Assembly: GCA_003142255.1 (NCBI GenBank)
Contig: PLLO01000001.1
Location: forward strand, 1-64,000
DNA from: Bacteroidales bacterium
Lineage (GTDB): Bacteria; Bacteroidota; Bacteroidia; Bacteroidales; VadinHA17
Length of the DNA stretch: 64,000 bases
Direction: 5' to 3'
Part shown: piece after piece, positions 8,571 through 16,330 of the stretch
Layout: every line of letters begins with the position of its first letter
Numbering within the stretch: the first letter of the stretch is position 1
Position numbers and translations under genes: made by a program
Notes under the pieces: model-generated
Databases searched by the model: none
What the model saw: the letters and a program-made list of their open reading frames with translations, nothing else
Told to the model about the DNA's origin: nothing

Positions 8571-9401
8571 ATGGAAAAGGCAAGTGGATTAATAGAAGTT
8601 TTCAAAATATTTCAGAATACAGAGTCATATTTTGAGGAACGGAATAAGGATCAATCGAGAAGATTAATCTTGAATCAGTTGCTTATTATTTGTGTATTTA
8701 CATTCCTTTATGGAATTGTCATGGGGAGTTATCATAGCTTCCTTCAATCAATTGTCGCTGGATTCAAAGTGACATTCCTGTTTTTTAGTGCAATTCTAAT
8801 CTGTTTTCCATCCTTTTATGTAATTCAACAAGTCTTGGGATCCAAGATGACCTTGAGACAGATGGTCTTTATTATTTTAAGTGGGTTTGTACTTACCTCT
8901 GCAATTGCTATTTCATTTGCCCCCATTGTTATATTGTTTCAAGTGACTGGTGGAAACTATCATTTCCTGCAACTTTTACATGTGGCGATATTTATCTTCT
9001 CAGGGATCTTCGGAATGAGACTCATAGTCGATGCGTTAAAATTCGCTTGTGAGAAAAAAGATATATACCCACATATTGGGGTTAATGTTTTCAGAATATG
9101 GATGATAATACTGGCTTTTGTCGGAATTCAGATAGCTTGGAACCTTCGTCCCTTTTTGTGCAACAAGACTGAGGAATTTAAGCTGTTCAGGAAATATGAA
9201 GGTAATTTTTATACTGCTATAATTTATTCTGTTCAGCAACTTGTTAAACCAGCAAATTCAGACCAGGATATTGAAGTCAAACCTGATAGCCAAAAACAGG
9301 ATAATATAAAATCAGATATTACTGACACTGCATTAATAAAACTCTTAAATAAGCTTAATCATACTGATACAACTGTAACATTAACCTTCAGAAGGAAGTA
9401 G
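8571..9401 (+). CDS. conserved multi-pass membrane protein of unknown function
   Basis: A 276-residue inner-membrane protein with a cytoplasmic N terminus of about 45 residues and five or six hydrophobic segments between about 40 and 195. A well-marked motif WNLRPFL with FKLFRKYEGNFY (about 191-214) closes the membrane part and looks like the most constrained region. The C-terminal 60 residues are polar and probably cytoplasmic. I recall similar proteins with vague labels but no experimental role. The downstream HTH gene starts four bases after the stop codon, so the two are almost certainly co-transcribed. Function not known. Confidence 0.75.
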   Translation: MEKASGLIEVFKIFQNTESYFEERNKDQSRRLILNQLLIICVFTFLYGIVMGSYHSFLQSIVAGFKVTFLFFSAILICFPSFYVIQQVLGSKMTLRQMVFIILSGFVLTSAIAISFAPIVILFQVTGGNYHFLQLLHVAIFIFSGIFGMRLIVDALKFACEKKDIYPHIGVNVFRIWMIILAFVGIQIAWNLRPFLCNKTEEFKLFRKYEGNFYTAIIYSVQQLVKPANSDQDIEVKPDSQKQDNIKSDITDTALIKLLNKLNHTDTTVTLTFRRK

Positions 9402-9404
9402 GGT

Positions 9405-9599
9405 ATGGATGAAATAATGACCATAGAAGAAGTAGCAAAGTATTTAAAGCTAAAACCTCAGACCATATATACATGGGCTCAAAATGGAAAGATCCCAGCC
9501 GCAAAATTGGGGAAGGAGTGGAGGTTTAAGAAATCAGTTGTCGATAAGTGGTTCAACCAGCATATTGATCAAAGATTTTCAGAATACCTGGAAAAATAA
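9405..9599 (+). CDS. excisionase-type helix-turn-helix protein
   Basis: A 64-residue DNA-binding protein of the MerR-like/excisionase HTH_17 family. The domain fills the whole protein: TIEEVAKYLKLKPQTIYTWA forms the helix-turn-helix and GKIPAAKLGKEWRFKKSVVD the wing. An SD-like AGAAGGAAG lies seven to eight bases before the chosen ATG, inside the end of the upstream gene. A second ATG four codons on is possible. No integrase or phage gene is nearby, so a role as a small regulator of the membrane-protein operon is more likely than one in excision; this is inferred. Confidence 0.88.
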   Translation: MDEIMTIEEVAKYLKLKPQTIYTWAQNGKIPAAKLGKEWRFKKSVVDKWFNQHIDQRFSEYLEK

Positions 9600-9646
9600 G
9601 CAAAGTCTCATTCCGAGCAGAAATGCCCTATAACTTGTTTTTATGT

Positions 9647-10393
9647 TTAGTTCTTTATAATTTTTTGTGAATATCTAAAAGCAAATTTAATGACACCTTT
9701 TGGGCATGAATCAATGCATGTCGAACATAATGTGCATTCAGAATGACCAATCTCACCATTTTTTATCAACTCGTCTAACGGAAGTGACATAGGACATACA
9801 CGAGAACATAATCCACAGGAATTGCATAAATCAGGTTTTGTGATAAGTCGCAGAGAAGGGATCTTTAATGAATCTCTGATCTTGCCACCAATAATCATAA
9901 AAGGCGAAATCCAACAGAGATAGTGGCAAAGTCCTCGTTTGCCTGTTAATGCCGCCATTAAAACAACCAAAGCAACTGTCATAAAATACATTATCCATTC
10001 AGTCGCACCAGCTATGGAGATACCAAATGCTCTTTTATAAAAAAAATCAACCTGTTTGAATCCTCCAAAATATATAGCTAAAAAGACAAAAAAAGATATC
10101 CATGGAACGAAAAGCAACATTTTAATCCAGTTCAATTTGTTTGGTGCTGGTTTCTTATTAATCACAAAACAATAATCCTGAAGTGCTCCGGCAGGACAAA
10201 TCCAACCGCAAAAAAGTCTTCCAATGACAAATGACAGAATGAATAGTAATCCAAAAAATAGTATATCACCTGCGACTATCTTCTCTGAGGCTCCAAATAA
10301 AAGAAGATCAGGTGATAGAATGAAAAAAGTTATTGGATATAGAATAAAAGAAATTAAAAGAAGAAATTTTCTAATGTTTTGCCGGTTTTTCAT
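9647..10393 (-). CDS. NapH-like 4Fe-4S membrane ferredoxin
   Basis: A 248-residue membrane electron-transfer protein. It has about four to five transmembrane segments, a cytoplasmic-loop Cys motif CGWICPAGALQDYC near residues 63-76 typical of NapH/MauN/RdxA-type proteins, and two C-terminal ferredoxin clusters: CNSCGLCSRVCP and CTLCSTCIDSCP (about 193-232). Such proteins pass electrons from quinol to a periplasmic or membrane reductase, or serve in oxidase maturation. No partner reductase is adjacent, so the pathway cannot be named. It is transcribed alone toward the HTH gene. Confidence 0.85.
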   Translation of the reverse strand: MKNRQNIRKFLLLISFILYPITFFILSPDLLLFGASEKIVAGDILFFGLLFILSFVIGRLFCGWICPAGALQDYCFVINKKPAPNKLNWIKMLLFVPWISFFVFLAIYFGGFKQVDFFYKRAFGISIAGATEWIMYFMTVALVVLMAALTGKRGLCHYLCWISPFMIIGGKIRDSLKIPSLRLITKPDLCNSCGLCSRVCPMSLPLDELIKNGEIGHSECTLCSTCIDSCPKGVIKFAFRYSQKIIKN

Positions 10394-10775
10394 TTTATTG
10401 AACTTTGAATATGAGTCTCTTATATATTGTTAATGCTCCGCCCCGTCAGTCACATGCCATGCAACACCGCCGTTATCTCCGTCCCTTCATAATAAGCCGC
10501 GGCAGACAAAGCTTTCAAATACAATACAATTTAAGAAATTCTATGGAATAAGTAAAGTGCCGGGAGGAGCTTTTATATCCCGGCTATCCTGCTTCGCCTT
10601 TCAAGCAGGATCGTGTCTCTCCAGGCGCCATCCATTTTCCCGATCCTCATTCTGATAATCCTGAATTGCAATCCAGTGGTCATTGTTTCCGAAGGTTGCA
10701 TAATTTGGGAAAGTCAGCGGGCTTGGCTGATACTGAAGATGAACGATCCTGTGAATGTTGATTGCATGATTTTTC
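10394..10775. other. intergenic region with hairpins and a possible gene relic
   Basis: No intact gene. Contents: a GC-rich stretch at about 10438-10505, two hairpins (GCCGGGA/TCCCGGC at 10559-10584; ATCCTGCTT/AAGCAGGAT at 10586-10611), and an open minus-strand frame without a start codon (10601-10783) that reads like protein. Confidence 0.5.
10586..10611 (-). terminator. hairpin downstream of the protease gene
   Basis: A 9-bp perfect stem, ATCCTGCTT/AAGCAGGAT, with an eight-base loop, preceded by a 7-bp stem at 10559-10584. No T-run follows, so termination is only possible, not shown. Confidence 0.35.
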
Positions 10776-10783
10776 TTATTCCT
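10601..10783 (-). pseudogene. possible relic of a protein C terminus
   Basis: A stop-free minus-strand frame of 60 codons without any start codon, ending in TGA at 10601-10603. Its translation (for example FGNNDHWIAIQDYQ and ENGWRLERHDPA) has a normal protein-like composition rather than the look of random intergenic sequence. It lies directly behind the trypsin stop codon in another frame. It may be the tail of a gene whose front was lost. I do not recognise the family; evidence is compositional only. Confidence 0.25.
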
Positions 10784-12857
10784 TTACCAGCTTCACTGAT
10801 TTTGAGAGCTTATTGCCCCTGACATTCAGGATATAGATACCTTTTGGATAATTACCAAGGGGTATGGTGGTCTGGTACTGCTGGTTCAATGAACTGAACA
10901 TCAGCTTCCCCGAGAGATTTACGATCCGGATGTCATATTTATCTGAATTATCTATTGCCACATTCACCTCATCTGTTACCACTGTTGGCCAGACAAAAAA
11001 ACCCGAGGCTGATGCAGCGTCGCTCTGCTTAAGATAAACATATGACGAATCGCTGGTCTGCGTGCCGCAGGTGCCTGTGACGATAGTGTTGTAAAGACCG
11101 ATGTTGCGGGCATCGACATTCTGCATCACAAGTTCCGGAGAATTGCTGTTTTCAACAGGGACGCCGTTTTTCATCCACAGGTAATTAAGATCATGCCCGA
11201 CGGCGTCGACACTGAGTGTTATACTGCTTCCATAATCCGTGGTGATATCAGGCGATATGCTGTTGATTGCCGTAACCGTGTAAACATCTATATTAAACAC
11301 AATTGTGGAGAGGGTCCCGCATAATCCAGTTATCTGGCACCGGTACTTTCCCATGACTGATTCCGGAACATTGAGCCAGGAGAGAAGATTATAATTATTT
11401 GTCAGATAGAAGGAACCATCCTTATACCAGTCGTATCTGAGACTTGTACCTTCCGTTTCGAGAAAGATGTTCAGCCGGTTCCCGGCGCATATGGAAGTAT
11501 CGCCCGGCTGACGCAGCAGCTTTGTGTTAAGAGCGCAGGTGACGGGTTTTTCGGCCCATTCGGAATAGGAATCGGTTAACTTTACCCTCACTCTTACAGT
11601 CGCAGTTCCGACGTAACCCTGATTCCAGGTAACAGTTGCCTTTTCCCAGCTCCAAGATATTGCCCCCGCGCTTGCCGGGAGCAACTTCCACTCATATGCC
11701 AGAGCACTTGAGACCAGTTCTTCAGTGTAATCACTTGATCTGGTCCCCTCGCATACAAGGCTGTCGCCTGCCGGTATTGCAGGAGTGTAATCGTATATCC
11801 CCGTCATGTTTCTGATCCATGTTTCAAGGTCCGATACCCTTGTATAACCTCCGTAGGTGTCGCATTTGGTGCTTCCCCAGCTGACGATGCCTGCCAGTTT
11901 ATATTCGCCATCTACATAAACCGACATTGGTCCGCCGCTGTCGCCGCTGCATGCATCCTTGTTGCCATTCAGATATCCGGCCATAATATCGGTCGAGGGA
12001 ATTGATCCCCATACAATTCCTGCCACTGAATTTGATACAACCGGCATCTGGGCTTTCTGAAGATTCGTTGGCACAATATTTCTTGCTTCATCAGTAAGTC
12101 CCCATCCGGTGACCCACGCCATAGTTCCCGGATCGGTATATCCTTCAACGGCATTCTCTACCCTCATAAGTTTTATTGGTTTGCAGTTTGTGCAGCTGAT
12201 GGTACTGCTGACCTTCAAAAGGGCAATGTCATTTTCCAGAGTAGTGCTGTTGAAATTTGGATGAGGGATAACCTGACTTACATAATATCTTGTTCCTGAA
12301 GTTGTCGGAGTGCTTGATCCGGCGATAATGGCCATCAGTGAAGGAGAGATCGTATTCCCGCTCGTATTTTTAACGCAATGAGCAGCAGTGACGACCCAGC
12401 CGGGAGAGATGATGGAACCGCCGCACTGATAATTTCCTGAAATAAGATAGATCTGCCACGGGAAATCACTTATCGCAGCATCGGTGCCGCCGATGATTTT
12501 TGTCTGAGTCTCCCTGGTCCCGGTGAAGAACGGGTAAAAGTAATCGCCCGGTTCTGTTTCTGATCCTGCACTCAAAATGTATTCTTTATCAAGGAGCACT
12601 GTATAAAGAGGTACACCAGGCATCAGGATATCGGTAATTGAAACCTGGAGAAAATAACGCTTGTTTGCCTCAAGTGAAAAGACTATTGAATCGCCCGGGT
12701 ATTCATCCCCTCGGATCACCTGGAGGTAATTCTCGTCGAGTATCTGCCATTCGGAGCTGGCAGCGCCCCTTGTGCTAACGATTGCAACACTGACCTTCTG
12801 CGAAAAACCGCAGAGTGAGATAAGGCAGAGCAGGGATGCGACAACCACCTTTTTCAT
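10776..12857 (-). CDS. secreted trypsin-like serine protease with Ig-like domains and T9SS sorting domain
   Basis: A 693-residue secreted S1 (chymotrypsin-type) endopeptidase. Signal peptide at 1-20; a propeptide-like beta region to about 118; protease domain from IIGGTDAAISDFPWQ to about 355. The triad is complete: His in TAAHC (about 159), Asp in NDIALL (about 210), Ser in GDSGGP (about 305). Two or three Ig/PKD-like repeats follow (about 360-610). The last 75 residues (FFVWPTVVTDEVNV to KGIYILNV and KSVKLVKE) are a type IX secretion C-terminal domain, so the enzyme is exported and anchored or released by T9SS. S1 proteases of animal-like type are uncommon in bacteria. It is a single-gene unit. 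Confidence 0.94.
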   Translation of the reverse strand: MKKVVVASLLCLISLCGFSQKVSVAIVSTRGAASSEWQILDENYLQVIRGDEYPGDSIVFSLEANKRYFLQVSITDILMPGVPLYTVLLDKEYILSAGSETEPGDYFYPFFTGTRETQTKIIGGTDAAISDFPWQIYLISGNYQCGGSIISPGWVVTAAHCVKNTSGNTISPSLMAIIAGSSTPTTSGTRYYVSQVIPHPNFNSTTLENDIALLKVSSTISCTNCKPIKLMRVENAVEGYTDPGTMAWVTGWGLTDEARNIVPTNLQKAQMPVVSNSVAGIVWGSIPSTDIMAGYLNGNKDACSGDSGGPMSVYVDGEYKLAGIVSWGSTKCDTYGGYTRVSDLETWIRNMTGIYDYTPAIPAGDSLVCEGTRSSDYTEELVSSALAYEWKLLPASAGAISWSWEKATVTWNQGYVGTATVRVRVKLTDSYSEWAEKPVTCALNTKLLRQPGDTSICAGNRLNIFLETEGTSLRYDWYKDGSFYLTNNYNLLSWLNVPESVMGKYRCQITGLCGTLSTIVFNIDVYTVTAINSISPDITTDYGSSITLSVDAVGHDLNYLWMKNGVPVENSNSPELVMQNVDARNIGLYNTIVTGTCGTQTSDSSYVYLKQSDAASASGFFVWPTVVTDEVNVAIDNSDKYDIRIVNLSGKLMFSSLNQQYQTTIPLGNYPKGIYILNVRGNKLSKSVKLVKE

Positions 12858-12917
12858 CAGCAGACTGGATCAGTATTAAAAAAGTGTTTCATCTTATCTG
12901 ACCTAAGTGAAATTTTA

Positions 12918-13844
12918 TTAGAATCCTGATGCCTTCAGCCAACTTATGCACAGACCTGGCCAGGCAGATTGTGTATCCTTGCTCCCGTCAAGGCCGTAAC
13001 CATGCCCGCCTTTCTGAAAGATGTGAAGCTCGGAAGGGATATTGTACTTCACAAGCTGTTCGTAATATACAATACTGTTTTTCACAGGTACGGTCTGGTC
13101 GTCAGCTGAATGGACCATAAAGGCCGGGGGCGTCTTTTCGTTCACCTGCAGTTCGTTTGAAAAGCTTTTTATCGCCTCATCGGAAGGATTCTCGCCAATG
13201 AGGTTCTTCCTTGAACCGGCATGAGTGAAGGAGGCATCCATCGTTATCACGGGATAAATAAGCAATGAGAAGTCAGGGCGTGCACTTACGGTATCTGCTG
13301 CATCATACACTTTATCGGCATAATGGGTCGAAAGGGTTGAGGCAAGATGTCCGCCTGCCGAGAATCCTATTACGCCGACTTTTTTCGGGTCTATATTCCA
13401 CGCAACGGCATTCCGGCGTATGATACGCATAGCCTCCTGGGCATCCTGCAGAGGTCCGATGGATTTGTCCTTCATGATAAGGTCGGAGGGAAGCCTGTAT
13501 TTAAGTATAATACCTGCGATGCCGTTATCGTTCAGCCATGAAGCAATGGCGTTGCCTTCGTGTCCGAAAGCGAGGGCGGCATAGCCTCCTCCGGGACAAA
13601 TAAGAACTGCAGTGCCGGTTGCCTTCTCCTTAGGGGGAAGGAAGATGTAAATCATCGGGTTGGTGGTCTTCTCAAAACGTGTGATGAGCCCTTCGCTTGT
13701 TGTTGATTTTTCAATATACGAATCGGTGAATACAAGTCCGGGAATACCTCCGGGCCAGAGATTCATTGTTTTCTGCTGGGCATTTGAATTAAGGGTAGGT
13801 ATTATGGCAATGATGATGGCTGATAATAAAATCCGGGTTTTCAT
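12918..13844 (-). CDS. secreted alpha/beta-hydrolase esterase (acetyl-xylan esterase-like)
   Basis: A 308-residue exported esterase. Signal peptide at 1-22 (cleavage near NAQQ). The alpha/beta-hydrolase core has an oxyanion segment CPGGGYAAL (about 86), nucleophile Ser in GFSAGGH (about 163), Asp in SADDQTVPV (about 248) and His in GGHGYG (about 281). This matches BD-FAE/Axe-type carbohydrate esterases that remove acetyl or feruloyl groups from plant polysaccharides. It lies next to the GH78 and GH106-like genes on the same strand but is separated by 346 bases of repeats, so it may have its own promoter. Exact ester substrate unknown. Confidence 0.88.
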   Translation of the reverse strand: MKTRILLSAIIIAIIPTLNSNAQQKTMNLWPGGIPGLVFTDSYIEKSTTSEGLITRFEKTTNPMIYIFLPPKEKATGTAVLICPGGGYAALAFGHEGNAIASWLNDNGIAGIILKYRLPSDLIMKDKSIGPLQDAQEAMRIIRRNAVAWNIDPKKVGVIGFSAGGHLASTLSTHYADKVYDAADTVSARPDFSLLIYPVITMDASFTHAGSRKNLIGENPSDEAIKSFSNELQVNEKTPPAFMVHSADDQTVPVKNSIVYYEQLVKYNIPSELHIFQKGGHGYGLDGSKDTQSAWPGLCISWLKASGF

Positions 13845-13932
13845 GTCTGATTATTTAAGCTTTCAAAAATAGTTAAAAAATGAATAACGGCCGATGGATA
13901 AAAATAGTCTTTCATTTTAGCCACTTCCCATA

Positions 13933-14181
13933 ACCTCTACGAGGTAAGATAAACTGTTTGTTAAAGATTTCTGCTATAAATCCGTATGCCCTACGGGCAA
14001 TGTTCCATCACCTCTATGGGGTATAATAATATGTTACAGGAATATTTATTCAAAAATGCCATATGCCCTGCGGGCAATGCTTGTAGTTGAAAACGGTTTC
14101 TGCCTTTTGTTCCATACCCCGTCGGGGTTAAGGAAGTGTAGAAAGGATATGATGGTAAATGAATTAATTCCCCGTAAGGGA
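13933..14181. repeat. cluster of six covarying 13-nt hairpins
   Basis: Six short hairpins with 5-bp arms and a 3-nt loop: ACCTC-TAC-GAGGT (13933), TGCCC-TAC-GGGCA (13987), ACCTC-TAT-GGGGT (14010), TGCCC-TGC-GGGCA (14064), ACCCC-GTC-GGGGT (14116), TCCCC-GTA-AGGGA (14169). The first four form a 77-bp direct repeat of an A-type and a B-type hairpin 54 bp apart; later units follow at 52-53 bp. Arms differ between copies but mostly keep pairing. This fills the 346-bp gap between the esterase and GH78 genes; no gene is seen here. Confidence 0.75.
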
Positions 14182-14190
14182 TATGGATAA

Positions 14191-16320
14191 TCATTTAATG
14201 ACAATTTTATTATACCCGCTCACCAGAGAGACAACCTTCCCGGAGCCGGGAGTTATAAAATCACATTTCATATTTGCCGGAATGGTAACTGAATATTCCT
14301 TCGAATTACTCTTTTCCCTGAATTCTGCAATGATGCTTCCTCGAATAGTGGGTACAGTTATTTTACTGTATATCAAGGACCCCAACTGCGGCCTTATCAC
14401 TGCCTTTGCAAATCCCGGCTCAGCAGGAGCGATGCCCCATAATAATCCCGGGATAATATTTGCCGGTGTGGCGCCCCATGCATGATTCCAGTCGGAGTTG
14501 GGCTTGTATTTCATGTCCCATGCCTCCATTGTAATCGTCGATCCGCTTCTGATCATGTTGTACCAGCTCCGGTCGTTTGTTGCTGTCAGCAGACCCAATG
14601 CATATTGATCTTCTCCGGCCCTGTAAAGAGCCTCCAGGAGGTACTGGGAGCCATAAACACTGCAGGCCATCCCTCTCGATTTTATGAACTCTGTGACCGG
14701 CCGGATATTTTCCTCCGGGACAAGCCCGAATGCCAGAGCAGTCATATTCGCATGCAGCGAAGAGTGATGCGAACCCTCGCCGTCGATATAAATTCCATTC
14801 ACCTTATCAAACAGCTTTTCATTGAACGAGCGATAGGTCTTCAAAGCTTCCCCGCTGAAAAAAACAGAATCCTTTGTTTTACCAAGATACCCCGACAGCT
14901 TCGACATCATAACAAGGCCATTGTAATAAAATGCATTTACAACAGTATTGATATCTGTCATTTCATAACCGTCGCGCTCGCCTTCAGAGCCTGCAAGCTT
15001 CCATCCGGTATCCTTCTGTGCAGGGGGCCAGTCCACGATATCCCTGATCCGCTCTTTCACATTTGCAAAACCGATGCTTTTCATAATTTCATCAGTCACG
15101 TTCTTTGAGCTTATAAGACCATCACCACGATCAAGCATGAAGAGCGTCTTATGCTTCAGCTCAGCATAGAATTCTTTTACCGATTCAATATTGCCGGTGA
15201 ACATGAAATCATTGTAAAAGAGAGGTATAGTATGCAGTATCCATTCGGTAGGCCAGGTGGGATGCCGGATGAAATATTCATTGGTAACCCTTCCCATTGA
15301 ATACTCCCGATCGGTGTAATAATGACCAAGCTGGTTAATGTATGCATCGGCCTCATAGGGAATTCTCTCCCTGTCGCCATCGACATAAATGCCGGCAAAA
15401 GATGTGGCTTTCACAGAGTATTTACAGATATCCCAGACTTGATTGAGGATACTGTCTGAAGATGTGAATGAAGAGGCGCTATCGTCAAAACAATAAGTTA
15501 CTGCCCGCTGAACTACATCTTCAGGCATCATATCTTCAGGGAAGTTTTCGATCTCTGCATACCTGAAAGGGGTTATGACTCCGATCGTGTCGGGAAGATG
15601 AATTGCTGCAGGACCGGTATTCCGTGTGTCGGGCAGTAAATTAAGGACATATTCATTTTTCCCGGGTGTAAGAGGAAGAATGACTTTCTGGTATCGTATT
15701 GAGCCGCCGGGATTCCTGTCGACCTTCCCGTCCGAAGCAGTCTTTTCGCCAAGATGAATGACGAGTGTATCATTTTTATGAGATGATGTCCGGATAAGAA
15801 GTGTTCCGAATGCATCTTTCCCGAAGTCGAACAACCAGTGTCCCTTTGAGAATTTTGCAAGCCCTGAAGACTCATTGAATGTGTACTCAAAGCGATCAGA
15901 GGTAGAATGATAACCGTCGGGGTCATCGGTGCTGAACTGCTGTATCTCTGAATACCCTGACGGCCTGTTTCTGCTGTTCCATATCCTCACCTTCCAGAAA
16001 TAGGTTGAATTATGTCTCAGTTCATCACTGCCGAATTCGACGCATGAAGAATTTGAACCGAATGTTTTTTTGCTGTCCCAGATATCCCCCGAATCCTCCG
16101 TCAGCTTTTTCCTGTCTGCCGAAACAAGGATCTGAAAGGCGGTCTGGCTTTTTGCATAACCCGGGACGATCCATGAAAACTCAGGTTTCAGGTCCATAAT
16201 TTTAACCTTTTCGGGTTGACGGATGAGTTCAACCATTAATCCGGAGGGCACTCTGCTTACCGGATCCCCGGCTCCCGTCAGCAGGCACACAGCAATAAGC
16301 AGGAACAGCTGTTTTTTCAT
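14191..16320 (-). CDS. GH78 alpha-L-rhamnosidase
   Basis: A 709-residue secreted glycoside hydrolase that removes terminal L-rhamnose, for example from rhamnogalacturonan side chains. Signal peptide at 1-17; Fn3-like domain at about 25-130 (LKPEFSWIVPGYAKSQTAFQ); beta-sandwich at about 150-270; catalytic (alpha/alpha)6 barrel from about 280 with the GH78 hallmark DGDRERIPYEAD near 316 (catalytic acid region) and EAWDMKY with HAWGATPANIIPG near 600-620; short C-terminal beta domain. Its stop codon lies 10 bp after the hairpin cluster. It is 10 bp downstream of the GH106-like gene, so the two form an operon. Confidence 0.93.
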   Translation of the reverse strand: MKKQLFLLIAVCLLTGAGDPVSRVPSGLMVELIRQPEKVKIMDLKPEFSWIVPGYAKSQTAFQILVSADRKKLTEDSGDIWDSKKTFGSNSSCVEFGSDELRHNSTYFWKVRIWNSRNRPSGYSEIQQFSTDDPDGYHSTSDRFEYTFNESSGLAKFSKGHWLFDFGKDAFGTLLIRTSSHKNDTLVIHLGEKTASDGKVDRNPGGSIRYQKVILPLTPGKNEYVLNLLPDTRNTGPAAIHLPDTIGVITPFRYAEIENFPEDMMPEDVVQRAVTYCFDDSASSFTSSDSILNQVWDICKYSVKATSFAGIYVDGDRERIPYEADAYINQLGHYYTDREYSMGRVTNEYFIRHPTWPTEWILHTIPLFYNDFMFTGNIESVKEFYAELKHKTLFMLDRGDGLISSKNVTDEIMKSIGFANVKERIRDIVDWPPAQKDTGWKLAGSEGERDGYEMTDINTVVNAFYYNGLVMMSKLSGYLGKTKDSVFFSGEALKTYRSFNEKLFDKVNGIYIDGEGSHHSSLHANMTALAFGLVPEENIRPVTEFIKSRGMACSVYGSQYLLEALYRAGEDQYALGLLTATNDRSWYNMIRSGSTITMEAWDMKYKPNSDWNHAWGATPANIIPGLLWGIAPAEPGFAKAVIRPQLGSLIYSKITVPTIRGSIIAEFREKSNSKEYSVTIPANMKCDFITPGSGKVVSLVSGYNKIVIK

Positions 16321-16330
16321 TGATTACAAC

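Noticed and set aside
9405..9599. Phage or integrative element excisionase
   Set aside because: Domain fits, but no integrase, attachment site or phage gene is nearby; a plain regulator is more likely.
10438..10505. Integron attC site
   Set aside because: The ends do not form the inverse RYYYAAC/GTTRRRY pair and no stem is present on the plus strand; no integrase is seen.
13933..14181. CRISPR array
   Set aside because: Units are 13-nt hairpins with changing arms and spacing of 23-54 bp; repeats are not identical and no cas gene is present.
14482..15108. 208-codon frame antisense to GH78
   Set aside because: Fully inside a strong GH78 gene on the other strand; a shadow of its codon pattern.
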